Assembly (NCBI GenBank): GCA_022266195.1
Contig: WHVY01000006.1
Coordinates: forward strand, 620,001-684,000
Reading direction: 5' to 3'
From: Tetranychus cinnabarinus
Taxonomy: Eukaryota; Arthropoda; Arachnida; Trombidiformes; Tetranychidae
Length of the DNA: 64,000 nt
In this document: in pieces, positions 51,724 through 64,000 of the stretch
How positions within the stretch are numbered: the first letter of the stretch is position 1
Layout: the number at the start of each line of letters is the position of its first letter
Position numbers and translations under genes: made by a program
The notes under the pieces: model-generated
Told to the model about the DNA's origin: nothing
Database searches by the model: none
The model's input: only the letters and a program-made list of their open reading frames with translations

Positions 51724-54700
51724 ATGTTTTACTCATCACTCTTGTTAAACTATTTTCTTGCCTCTTTAATCAATCCAATTGTTTCATTAAATTGTTCAAC
51801 AACCTCAGATCAATATTTAATAACATCATTAACCTCACCATCAACACCATCAACAACAAGCCAAGGAACAACAGCAACAGCATTAGTTGAAGATGCTTCA
51901 ATGATCAACCCAATGGAAAGTGAATTTGATACAAATAATGAAACAATTTGTCTTTCGGGTGAATTCAGATGTAATGATCTTTGTATTGAAGATGTGCTTC
52001 GATGTGATACCAAAAGTGACTGCTCTAATGGTCAAGATGAGCTAAACTGTGGTAAGTAAACCATTAATCAACCTTTAAACAGTCAATCAACTGTTGATTA
52101 ACCAATAATCTAGAGAAAAGAAAATATTTTTCGCCTGAAAATTGAAAAGCTTTTTTTGCATCTCAAAAAGGTTTTTACTTTTGTTGACCTTTTACTTCAG
52201 TGAAACTCAATTGGATATAAACTGAATGTCCATTCATTTTGAATGTTGGACAAAGACTGTTACACTTAAAATCCTTAAATGGACTTGAATCATCATTTTT
52301 TAATGCCATTCGGACATTATGCAAAGTGGAAAATGGTTTTCGAAATTTTTGTTCCTCTTTTTTTCCTTCTTTTTCACTCTACTTTCAACTTGAAGAGATT
52401 CAGATAATCGCTCGATTCTCAATATTAATCATTAATCTAACCAATCAATCAAGATGTTATTTGATATCGACTTTGACGAAATTGTAATTCAATTCTTTCT
52501 TTTTTTCGATTGAAAATTCCAACAGAAAGTTACATTTGCCCATCGAATCACATTAAGTGCGATAACCATTTTTGCATTTCCATCGATCGAGTTTGCGATT
52601 TCGTCGACGATTGTGGCGATGGAAGTGATGAACAAAATTGCAGTAAGTAATCAAGTAATAAGTAATCTTAAGTCAAATGGAAATGAAACAAAAAATTTCT
52701 TCAGAAGAAAACTTTGTTCAATTTTGGAGAAAATTATTCAATGAGAAGAACTTTTTTTTTGTCGAATTTCCATTTTTATATTTTGCATGGAAAATGATTA
52801 AATTATTTCCATGTTTTCCTGTTGATTAAAAAGGAATCTTAAAGAGAATAATGTTTTTAAATTGTTCAGAGATGATCAACATTAGAGTTTAAAGATAAAA
52901 TGCTAATTTTAATGCTAAAAATAAATCACTAAAAATGTTAACCAAAAGAGTTTGATTTGCATAAATTGTTCTCGGAGAAACAATCAACTTGAGGTTGATA
53001 TTAATTGGGAAATGGTGAAAATTGATTAACATTTTTTTCTCCTTCGATTAACAGCTTTTCGTCAATGTTGGTATCAAGAGTTCAGATGTAAAAACGAGCA
53101 ATGCATTCAAGGGTATCGTGTTTGTGATGGCAAAGTTGATTGTGTTGATGGATCAGATGAAGCCTATTGTGATGAGAAGAGTAAGTTTAATCAATTGATT
53201 TTCACCTAATTGACGAAAGTTAATTGTTCATTTGGCTTTGATTTACATTTGGATTGAAGCTGAAAATTTAAATTGGGAAACATTTTAAATTCAATGTTAA
53301 ACCTTTCAACTTGTTTAGTCAACAGAAGCTATCAAAAGTTATCTGCGGGAGTGAAGGTAATGCTGAATAAAGTGATGTTTTTTTCAACTTTAAATCAATT
53401 TTTTATCACAATCGAATCAACTTTAGCAATCAAAAACACATTTGCAACAGCTTTTTTTCATGTTTCATTGATTTACTGTAACAATGATGATGTAAAGTAA
53501 CTCACGAAATCTTGCAATCTGAGGTTGAGAAACATCGAAAATTGTAAAGAAGTGTCATCTAAATATACAAAATTAAAACAGTCTATTGTTGTCTCTTCAA
53601 TTTACAGTAAATCACTTGGAAGACGAAATGAACTGTTTATTAGTGTGACTAGAGTGGGAGTTATCAGCATGAACTAGAGTTGATGATATGGCACCTTGAG
53701 ATTCAGTTAGGGTTAAATGATTCCACTCAATGTAAAGAGTTTAAAGTTGAATTGTCAAGTGGTTTGCTGAGTTTAAGATTCTAATCATATTCATGAGAGG
53801 ATCCTGAGAATCTCATCGGATCTTTAGATGGTCAGAAAAGTCAGACCTTTTTCAATTTAAAGGTCTAAATAAGGTTAAGACACAAATTTGTGAAAGGACT
53901 GGCGACAAACAAGTATACAATTCTCGCCATTAAAATCGAGTCAACTTCAGTCATCGAATTTATGATTTTGATATTTGATGAATAAATCAACTTGGTTTCT
54001 TGACAATTCATAGTTGATAAAATGTGGATCCTTTGAATACTTTCTTTATTAAACTAAAATCGAACTTTGGATTACCCATTTGATTCATCAACATTTCCAT
54101 GAGTAATTGGCAAAACATGTCAGAATCGCTTTCTTGTGAGAAACCATTTTCTTGTGATTCTTGACCTTTTCCATTTCTTACAATTCCTTGCCATTTTGAG
54201 TTTACAATTAATGGATGAGCGAAAGTACTAATCGAAGTCCTTAGTTGGGTTCAACTAGAGGGGAACCTTGAAGGTGGCTTTAACCTAAGAAGATGCAGGC
54301 CTTTGGGATCAGCTACTAACTCTTGTATAGCCATTACGGACTCAATCCAGTCAAGTGTTGAGGATAAAATGAGTTGTAAAAGAGACAGAAAAGGTTAAGA
54401 AAAACACAAATTTTCTGTTTTTTTATTCCAATTGTTTTCCAATGTAAAAATAGGTTGTTCATTACAATATAATCAACTTTACTCATCAAGTTAATCATTA
54501 TTTGGATCAATAGTTTTAAGCAATTTACATTGAAACCAATCATGCAAACTAAACGAACAGTCAATAAGTTAAACTCCAAGACAATCGATAGCAAATACGA
54601 ACAGAAATAAATCTCATTTAATCAATGAAAATAAATATTAATCTAAATTGTGTCACATTAAAATCGATTAATTTTATAAATATTAACATCAACCTTAATC

Positions 54701-57700
54701 TTTTGCCATTCAAATAAACTCTGATCAGATTGAGTTTAGACAAGTGATTGGAAGCTATTTTAATAGCAATTGTTTAGTGTAAATAATCCAAGTTGGAGTT
54801 ACAATGAATGACAATTTTTTGTGGATAAACACGTCAGAATTGGCAGAAAGTTCAGGTAATATCAAGAAGCATAAATATTGTATTACCTTTGATATTAATC
54901 TTTAATAAAGCCTATCATGATTAACATGAAAAGAGAATGAATTAGCAAGAATAAAAGGAAAAAATTTTCGTTTCGTTTCTTTGCATACATTGATTGACAT
55001 TGTTTTCACTGGCAATTAAAATCTGAAATGGATGATGAAAATGTTTTATTCATGATTATTCATTTGATATTACTTTTCTTCTGCTTTCCAGTTAATCTCA
55101 CAAATAATCTGATATTATCTCATTCAATAAACGCAAACTTTTCAGCTAATCTTGTTTCACTTCTCGAGTTTCATTCAATTGATTAATGACGGAAACAAAT
55201 GATTATCAATATCTTGAGAGACAAAAAGTAAACCTTTTTTGTTTCTTTTCACACAAATCCAAAGCTAATCCTTTGTTGACACACTCATCGAGAATCAATT
55301 GTTCAACACTTTTGCTAATCCAAAACTGGAATCAACAACTGATCTAATTACAGTCCTAAATGGATGCGTTTCATCAGCTTGACTAAGTTCAGAATTGATT
55401 ACAATTTTCCTTTAATTTCGATGTAAAATTTCTATTTTTTGTTTTCAATTGAAAGGTCACTTCAAGGATTGTGGCGATGGCAATCGAGCTCACAAGTCAG
55501 TTTGGTGCGATGGTTACGTCAACTGTCCGAAGAATCATGCCGATGAATTGAATTGTATGTATTCGAGTTTATCTCAGCTTCGAATTAATTTTTCGATTCT
55601 TTTCAGGCAGAAATTGTTCTTCCGATGAATTTAGCTGTTCAAATACTCGATGCATTCCCAGTTCAAGTGTTTGTAATACAATTTGTGATTGTGTCGATAA
55701 TTGTGAAGATGAAGTTGATTGCAAACAATTTTATCATCAAGTAAATGGTAAGTCATTTTTTATTCATTTTTCGAGTTTACACATTTCTGTTTTGTAAGAT
55801 TGTTCAGGTTCAGGTGACAATTTGGTTGAACAAAAGTTCGATAAGAGATTGATTGATTGGAAAACTTGGACAGTTTTGTTTTTCAATTTCAAAGCTGTTA
55901 GCCTTTCAGGTAGAATTGATTTTAGTCATGAATTATGTAAAAGTGAGTTTTTCCAAAAAATCGAAAAAAAAATTCAACTTTAGGTTGAACTCAGTGACAA
56001 CTATTGGTTTTCAATAACTTTGTTTTCATCAATTTTGCAGAAAAATATTTCCATTAAATGAATTTCGGTTCATCAAGATTAATATTTTTGGTAAATCGCT
56101 TTTCACCGTTCATTTAGTTTCTTGTAAGGTCATTAGAATAGAGTCTTATTAGCATGAATAATGAATTGTCTGAAAGGAATTCCTGTGAGACTTGACTCTG
56201 AATTTTTCACTTATGACTTAATTCATTAAAAAAGGGAAAATGATTTATCAGATAAAATCAATGATCCAGTCTTCTGTAAACATTGTAACGATTTCCCTGT
56301 GAAAATAATAGTTTCTTTAATCGTTTTGTTTATTACAAAGTGACTGTGACTTTCACTTTACAGAAACAGCAGATCTTTAAAACTGTGTTTGATTGATAAT
56401 GTGATATGATAGTTCGAAGTAGGATGGAGCAAAATCTGGTTCGATTTCATCATCAAAAGTATTATTAAGGATAGAATTGAATGCTGATTCCAATGATATA
56501 AACTTTTTTCCAAAAAAATGTAGTTTCGAGTTTACTATCAAGCTAATGAAACCAGACGACAATATTGACCAATAGTCCAAGTGAAAGCCATTCAATCGAA
56601 TGATTCAATTATATGATTTCGATCTGATAACCGACAAAATGGGTTAATCTGAATTCATTGCCAAACCAGTGCGAAAGGTGTTCATTGGGATTCGTTGAGC
56701 AGAACCCTTCTTGTTGCTTTCTCACTGGTTTCACTGTGGCTTTATAATAGCTTATCATGTAGTTAAAGATCAATCACCAAAGTGAAACCACAATATTGTG
56801 ATTTCATTAGATATAAATGTATATTGCAATTTTGCTTTTAATAAAATAGTTAATTCTTCAGAGGCAAAAGATTTATCAACTCGATTGAGATTCAAGTCAT
56901 ATTGGCGAGTTTACCATTCAGTCTCAACATGTGACCAATTGGATTCTCTTTATATCAAGAATGTAACAAAAATCTTATTCCAAGTCAATGCTTCCTTGGA
57001 TCGAAGAATGAGAATGTCTAATACCGAAGATTTTAAGACAGTCCAATCGAAACTCAACTGATTTTAGTTAGCAACTCGCATCAATCGCAGTCTTTAACTG
57101 TCCATATTATAATCGTAAAATAAGGGTTTTCGTAACAGTTAATTGTTGGAGTTGGAGTTGGAGTTGTTGCAGCACTCCAACAAGAATAACTCAAACTCTT
57201 TCAGTCGAAACAGGAAATTGCACGAAAATATGAATAATTGATAATCTATTAATATATAATAAATCGTTTATCATTCATTTATCAAGAAACTCTTTCAATC
57301 ATTTTGATTGAGGTTTCAAGGTAAAGATATTTAATGTATAACCATAAAAATTTACCTTAAAGCATGAAATTGCAACACAAAAATTTTGTTGTATTTCTAT
57401 CGAGCAAGATAAATATAGATTTTGTAAACTTGAATCTTTCGTCGATCATGTAAATTTATATCTTCAAGCATGTTGATAGTAACAGAATACTTGAATATAC
57501 CTGCTATCAAGTTTGATGAACTAAAAGTGTTACAGATTGCAAATGAACTGAATGCGTATACTCAATAGAAATTTATAACTTCATTTAATCTCATCAAATC
57601 TAAAGCTGGATCAAGCAATAATCTACTGCAATTCAACAAATCTTACAAACTCTCATCTACCATCAATGACACACATGAACTTTTCAATGTCGATCTCAAA

Positions 57701-60700
57701 GCTAGTAAAGCTAATAAATCTCTCATTTGATTACGATTATGATTAGACGAACAAAGCCCGGTCATGACTGACCACAAAACTCGTTATTTACAATATCGAC
57801 ACAATATTTCTGCTTAGAAATTATTGATTGAGCGAAACGATTGAGCTGCTAATCGACCAAAAAGCCAACGAATTTACTTATGTTTTCCGTTCTGCTGTCG
57901 CCATTTGGCTTGTTGTTGTCATTTGTTTGAAGGAGGAATATGTTAAGTTGAATCGTTGATCGAGTATTGGATCCACTGCAATAAGTGATCGTCCAGACCG
58001 AAATTGACTTGTAAAAGTAACTTTGTTTCAACCGATAAAACTTAATATTCAGCATTTGTTTATCACCAATCAATCACTCAAACACATATGCATAATTGAT
58101 GGCAATAAAAGCATCTTTTCTTATTGATCTGATTTGGTTACAAGACGATTTTGAAAACACGTTAACATGATACAACAACAATCTATATCAAATTCACATT
58201 TGAATATAAAATTGAATTGATAGAAGCGAATAAAAAATGAGCAAAAAAGACCAAACAGATTATAAAGAAACTGATAGACGAAAACAATTTCATCTACAGA
58301 TAACTGTTATTATCTTGAGTAAGGATAACCCTTGAGGCTTTCACCAAATAGATTATTCATTCTTATTTCAGTGAAATAATGATGCATCCAACAAAATGAA
58401 ACTCAGCAATCATGAATTCTCATGTTTCCCTTTCGATGTTTCATCAGAAAAATTAAATTCATCTGTTTCACATTTCAAAGCTCAAGACATTATTTAGTTA
58501 AACAATTGAGTCAAGAGAAAAAGTTGACAGAAAAAATGTTTCAAAATTAATAATAAAAAAAGGAAAGAAAATAATGAAACTAAAAGATAATATTCTTATT
58601 AAGATATTCTTGCAAGTGAATAAAAATGGAAATTTGATCAACTGAACAACATGGAGAATTCATTATAAAAACAAAAGAACTTGAATTTTGGGCCAAAAAC
58701 GAGAAACGAAAAAAAAGAAGAGACGAAAAGTTATTGATAATGAAAATAATTATCTTTGAATCAATCATGATTATTCATATAAATGTATATTAGTTTACTC
58801 ATTACAATTTCTGACGTTTCAAGCAAAATCTATTATCAATTCCCAGATGAGAATCGAAATGATAGTTTCAACTCCCAGTTGAAGGCAATTTGATAATAAT
58901 GATAAATCAAGGAAAACTCAATAAACCATTCGAAATGAGTTATTAATATTATTCGATAATCTGTTAATCTTATTGAAACTATTTTTGCCAAACATGGAAA
59001 TTCCTTTCAACGGAAAAAATAAATATTTTGTAAACTGAAACGAAAGAAGATATTGAATAAAATGAATCTTTTTGTTTTTCCAATTGAAATGCTTTTCCTT
59101 TGATAATCTTTTCCAATACAACAATTGGCTTCACTCATCACATGCAAACATCTTTTTCCACTCTATCTTGAAAACTTGATTCTCTTCATCATCTACCTTT
59201 GAAGCTTCCATTATCTTCATTCTTATCCTTTTAGAAATTCAAAATTCTTATCCTGAAACAAAAAGGAAAACTTGACATTTTAATGTTTTACGCTTGTTTA
59301 CCCGTTCCATTGTTAATCTGCTTCTCCGAGTAACTCACCCAAACGATGAAAATGTTTACGCTTTTATGTTGAAATGTTCAATTGTTTAAACTTGTTCTTG
59401 TTTTGCGAATCAATCACTGAATTATGTCTGGAAAAGGTGATTAAATTGAAAAGGAAAATGAATCTTTTTAAAGTTTGCGAAATTTTCTATGGAATCGAGT
59501 TTTCATGAAAAGTTAATTTTGAAACTTGAACAGTTGAAGCGACAGAATCTTTATTATCTGAAGTTGAACAGAGTCTGGATGAAATTGAAGGGAAAAGGAA
59601 ATATCAGTTGAAATTGGCTGACTAACAATGGACTTTACCTTTTAGCATAAAGTAAAGGAAAATGTCTTTTAAGGAAACTTTGTAAATTCAATTTTGCCAT
59701 TTCGCTTTCACTTTTTCTCATTATATCTTTCACGAACCAGAATTATTTTATCATTTTTACCATAAATAGCTTGCAACAAATCGTTATTTTTAACCAAATC
59801 CTTGATCATTGTTGGCATCAAAAGAAGGTAATTTATTTACAATGTTTAACAGTTCACCAAGTGTGAAAGGAAATGTTTATCAGGATCGAACTAATTTCAA
59901 TACGAAACTTTACGATCGATTTGGCACTAAAATGCTAAAATGGATTGACCTTTAAACATAAAGTTAAATTTATTATCTTAAACTGAAACATCAAATCTCA
60001 GTGAAACCATGAAAGTTATCATAAAATCGGTTAAACTGATGCCAAGGAAAAAAGTCTTTTATTAATCATTACATTGAAAGTCGATTTGCAATAACTGTCG
60101 ATTCGAAAAATTGTCCACAACCTTTCCAATGGAATCATCCTTCTCTTCATCATCGCCATCCATTCCTAATCCGATGACCAAAATTGATGGCACAAACTGT
60201 AATTGACAGAGATTATCTTGACTCCAAATATCTTGAAACTTCTTTGACCTGTCTTATGATATTGCTTCATCTTCTTCATCTTCTTCTTTCTAATAAGAAC
60301 CTTGAATCTAATTCTTTCTCTTCTCTCCTGTTTCCTGTTAAGTTAACAAACTCATCTTCAGATGATTCTGTTCTCTGTACTTGAAAAAAGTCTGAGAGAA
60401 GAAAGAAGAAGAAGAAGAAAAAACTAATATTCACTGAAACATCTTGTTCATTTAGACTTTTGTTCATCAAGTAGATTCCCTGTTCCTTCATATCTTTTCA
60501 TTTTCATGCTTGTCAATTCACAGTTGCAACATAAACACACACATTATTTACGAATGATATTCAAAAGGAAAACGAATCTTCCAAACTCAGAGATTTCATT
60601 TCGCGTTTAAACTCTAAAACACTTACTCTTCAAGAGCTTAAAACTCAACTAATTTGTCTTTATAAATGCTCTTACAATTAAGATGGACACTGAAGAATTG

Positions 60701-63700
60701 CATTGTCAAGTTGTCTAAAGTTCAATCTCAATCATCGAGTTGTTTCGTTGCGAGTTAATTGCAAAAAAATGGCTTGTTTTGGTTGTAATGAAAGTTAAAG
60801 AAATTATTAATAGTTCTGAATGAACCAGCCCAACCACAAGTTATGGATAAGCTTTGTAACAATCATTTTGAAGTCTTTTAAACTGCTATTAAGAATCATT
60901 TTCTGCAAAATCTTTAGTTCGACCAACTTTTTAAGCAAACCTGTGCAACCTTCATCAACCTTCGAACCAATTAGCATCTAAAGTAAAGAGTTTGTTGAAA
61001 CAAATACATGCAAAGTATCCATGAAGGCATTGATTTAAAATAAAATATATTGAGTTCCACATCCAAATGCAACAGTTTAGTTCCATCCTCATGATAATCT
61101 TCTTAATTTACTTAAAACAGAGCAAAAGAAAAGGCTAATTACAAATGAATTAACTTTGCTATTGAAGCCATCGATTATACAGAAAAAATATCTCAAGTTC
61201 TGTAAGAAATAGATCGAATAAAAAAGGATAAAATTTGATCATATAATTAGAAAAGTGTTTGAGAGCGCAATAATGAATGAATCGCTTTTGTAACTCCAAT
61301 AGATTAAACTCGATCTGTGCTCGATCTTGATCTCCAAATATCGAGCTTTATATAACTATTAGAAGATCATTTGACTCTGAAAAGCGGCTCAAAATTAATT
61401 TGAAAATTTCCAATTCCATTTCAGTGTAATGTGAATCCTGGAAGACCATGAATAAGCAATAATTGTGCAATAAATTTTTCCCTTTTGTTCCAAGTAAATG
61501 AATATTTTTATAATGAAAAGATGAAATGTTTATTCGGAACAAAAGGTTGATCCATTCACCACCAAACCTTCAATAAAAACCTTATACCTTGTTTTACTTC
61601 CCACGTTTGTTTGTAAACCCATTGAAGCTTTACTTTGTACACACTCTTATTGCCATTTTACTCATGCTTATGATTTTTATTATTATTGCATTATGTGCCT
61701 TAAGACTTCTGTAAATATGAAAAGATATTTATTCTTGCTATTCATTAATTACTCTTTACATGAGGTTATAATGCATTCCCAACCGGAAGAAACTGCAAAA
61801 ACTTGCAACTCAAAGAAACGAAAGCAAGTAAAACATTGTCATTATAAACGATGTAAAAGGTAAAAATTGATGAGACGATGATGAGTATGATCATCGATTC
61901 CCTTTACATCTTCAAAACCAAACAATGTTTCCAAAATTCCTTTCATCATTTTTCCAATAACTAAACATATTTACAATCAATTGATTGGAGTTATTAACAC
62001 AAAATGGATTGTCTGATGAACATCCTTTTATCATTATTGTTGTAAAGGAATTTCATCATTAAATATTGTTACATCGACAATGTGATCAAAATCACTCCCA
62101 AAGTGAACATCAGTTTACACTTTAACCTTAAATTTTGATCAAATTTTGTCTCAAGTCTGTCAAAGTGGCTCATTGAAGGTGATAATGATGAGCATTAAAA
62201 GGCTTTTTTATGATTTACTTCAAAAGCATTTCCATGGTTAATCAATTTGTTTGATGAACCATTCAATTTGAACAATCTTACTTTTCCTCCTTTTATTGTT
62301 ATTGATTAGTTTCATCACGCTTTATCTAACAAATTATCCATTCCCTGTTCAGTTGTTTTGTCGAACCCGAAGCACGCAATTAATATTTGTTTTCACTTTC
62401 ATCTTCGATTTACAGGTCTCAAGTTTTGCAATACAAATGTTACATTCGCTTGTCCATGGGATGGTCCATGTGTTACAATTGACAGCATTTGTAACAACAT
62501 TTCCAACTGTCCATATGATGATGCATATTCTGGTGCCCTTGATGAATACGGATGTGGTGAGTTTCAACATGAATTTCCGTTTGTCAATCGGAAATTTCCA
62601 TTTTGTTTTGGATAATTTGACTTCGATCTGAAAATGAAAAGAAAAGCTGATGGAAAGATTGATAAGATTCTTTGTAAAGTTAACCAGAAATTCATTGAGC
62701 TTTTCTCAGTCAAAAATTCTCCTTCATTTTCATGGTGGAAAACTTTCAATGGAAATTCGCATAAATTATTCATGCATGTAACTTTGATGAAAGACTAGAC
62801 TTCAATTAACTTGCAATTGTGTAAAGAGCATTTTGGTTTTCCAATAAAACCAGCAATTATAAAATTTAAGGTTGAAACAAAATTTTAAACGTCAGAGTAA
62901 AATTGAATTGAATCAAAGTCACTTTTGTTTTGTTCACTTATTCAGTCTTTTCATATTCTCCATGTTCCATCAATTTCCTGTTAACAGTTCTTTTCATGGC
63001 TATTCACAGTTTCATCACTGACAACTGTTTACACAATTGCGTTCATTTAAATTCTCAACACTTTTCCCTTTTCCAGGAATAACCAAAGAGAAATGTGAAA
63101 CTTTTGGAAATGGCTTTTGGTGTCCTGAGGAACGGTGCATTTCAGCTTCATTAAAGTGTAACTTTATTCCTGAATGTTTAAACGGTGAAGATGAACTTGA
63201 TTGCTGTAAGTAAACTCAGAATTGCATTCAACTTTCGAAAAGTTTGACAACAATTTTTCTTTTCATGATCTTCTTCAGTCTCTGAACCTTGTGATAAATT
63301 TCAGTGCAAGAATGGTCAGTGTATCGACTTCGATAAGCGCTGTGATTCAAAGATTGATTGCTTTGACAAATCGGATGAACTGGATTGTCGTAAGTTTTTA
63401 GTTTACTTTGGTTTGTTTCCCATTTTAATTGATTTGCTTTTTACCAGAAAATTATCCTTGTCCTGATGATTGGGTTCAATGTGCATCAGGTCAATGCGTT
63501 AAACGCAGCTTTTGGTGTGATTATACTGAGGACTGTTTGGATGGGTCTGATGAAGCTTACTGTGATTATAAGTCGAATCCACCTGAATGTGATCCATTAA
63601 CTGAATACACCTGTAAAAATGGTCAATGCATTAAGCTACTTAATCGTTGTTTGGTCACTCAAGACAGACGAGATTCTTGTTCAGATGGATCTCATTTGGT

Positions 63701-63828
63701 TAATTGTTCCGATTACATTTGTCCAACTAATTCAATTAAATGTGCCAACTCATTTTGTGTTCATTCATCTTTAGTCTGTGATAAAAAGATTGATTGTCTT
63801 CGCAGTTGGACAGACGAAGAAGGTTGTC
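51724..63828 (+). CDS. LDL-receptor class A repeat protein, 5' part (runs off the right edge)
   Basis: Nine exons: 51724-52051, 52526-52642, 53055-53180, 55456-55558, 55611-55747, 62416-62556, 63077-63205, 63279-63389 and 63448-63828. All introns are phase 1 except 55559-55610 (phase 2), which allows repeats to be shuffled as units. The ATG at 51724 opens a hydrophobic signal peptide (MFYSSLLLNYFLASLINPIV), followed by a Ser/Thr-rich stretch. There are eleven LDLa modules, three of them in the last exon; most keep six Cys and the calcium-binding D-x-SDE motif (for example CVDGSDEAYC, CLDGSDEAYC). The modules in exons 4 and 6 are divergent. Such ectodomains bind lipoproteins or peptides, or precede a 7TM region as in GRL101-type receptors. 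The membrane part is outside the window, so the subfamily is open. A further exon in the 6.7-kb intron cannot be excluded. Confidence 0.82.
53181..55455 (+). other. Intron 3 of the LDLa gene
   Basis: 2.3 kb, AT-rich. On the minus strand near 54200-54330 a short stretch is richer in GC and coding-like, but carries stops and was not called. Confidence 0.55.
57146..57165. repeat. Hexamer tandem repeat (GTTGGA)n
   Basis: Three to four copies of GTTGGA inside the large intron. Confidence 0.7.
60396..60420. repeat. (GAA)n microsatellite
   Basis: GAGAAGAAAGAAGAAGAAG-type purine run in the large LDLa gene intron. Confidence 0.75.
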
Positions 63829-64000
63829 GTAAGTAAATTGCATTCAATTAATCATTCAATCCAATCAAATCAAGTAAACAAGTTGTTTATTAAACAATCA
63901 ACAATTTTATTCCAATGCAAACAAAACCAAATCAACTACAACTTTGCATAAAAGCATCGATGCAGAGACAGAATCCAATGAAAATATCAAACATCTTCAG
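63829..64000 (+). other. Intron of the LDLa gene, open at the right edge
   Basis: Starts with GTAAGTAAAT after the triple-LDLa exon (phase 1). No further exon lies before the edge. Confidence 0.7.

Larger units (their letters stand above)
55748..62415 (+). other. Large intron 5 of the LDLa gene
   Basis: 6.7 kb with no Cys-rich exon found. It holds a (GTTGGA) tandem run near 57146-57165 and a GAA repeat at 60396-60420. A phase-fitting open stretch, 55808-55909, lacks cysteines and was not accepted as an exon. The frames at 56377-56595 (-) and 56798-57061 (+) are unrecognised. Confidence 0.5.

Noticed and set aside
55808..55909. Extra phase-1 exon in the LDLa gene
   Set aside because: Open and flanked by GT-AG, but without any cysteine or LDLa motif.

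Overview
The window is animal nuclear DNA: AT-rich, with spliced genes on both strands, GT-AG introns that are often only 50-110 bp, and housekeeping proteins of clear metazoan type (lipoyl synthase, RpL22, eEF1B-delta, proteasome Rpn2/PSMD1, a flavin monooxygenase). The compact gene-rich half and the families present suggest an arthropod, perhaps a mite. That is inference from style; there is no diagnostic marker.

Layout. Positions 1-607 hold the first coding exon of a Musashi/Rbp6-type RNA-binding protein on the minus strand, with the rest of the gene to the left. From about 608 to 26.7 kb there is a gene desert of simple repeats and AT-rich DNA, with two decayed coding-like relics (16.8-17.1 kb and 18.6-18.9 kb). 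From 26.7 to 50 kb the genes are dense: LIAS (-) and RpL22 (+) head to head; a 7-exon TIR/SLOG gene (-, 30.2-39.3 kb); an FMO (-, 41.2-43.2 kb); eEF1B-delta (+, 44.5-46.4 kb) tail to tail with PSMD1 (-, 46.6-49.9 kb). From 51.7 kb to the right edge runs the 5' part of a secreted or membrane protein with at least 11 LDL-receptor class A repeats, which continues beyond the window.

Most interesting item. Joining seven phase-compatible exons on the minus strand (39264 to 30244) gives one 1044-residue protein. It has two tandem ubiquitin-like (beta-grasp-like) repeats, a TIR domain that keeps a glutamate at the NADase position, a second TIR-like domain without it, and a C-terminal SLOG (LOG/DprA-like) nucleotide-binding domain. 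TIR enzymes that make an ADP-ribose signal and SLOG domains that sense it are the two halves of bacterial Thoeris defence. Here both sit in one animal polypeptide, which would suit an intramolecular NAD-derived signalling switch.

Other items: a well-formed H/ACA snoRNA candidate in RpL22 intron 2; a repeated AGATGGCG-type promoter motif near three gene starts; poly(A) signals of eEF1B-delta and PSMD1 that nearly overlap; and an enlarged KEKE tract in PSMD1. All exon boundaries were read by eye from splice consensus, phase and protein similarity; no database search was possible.
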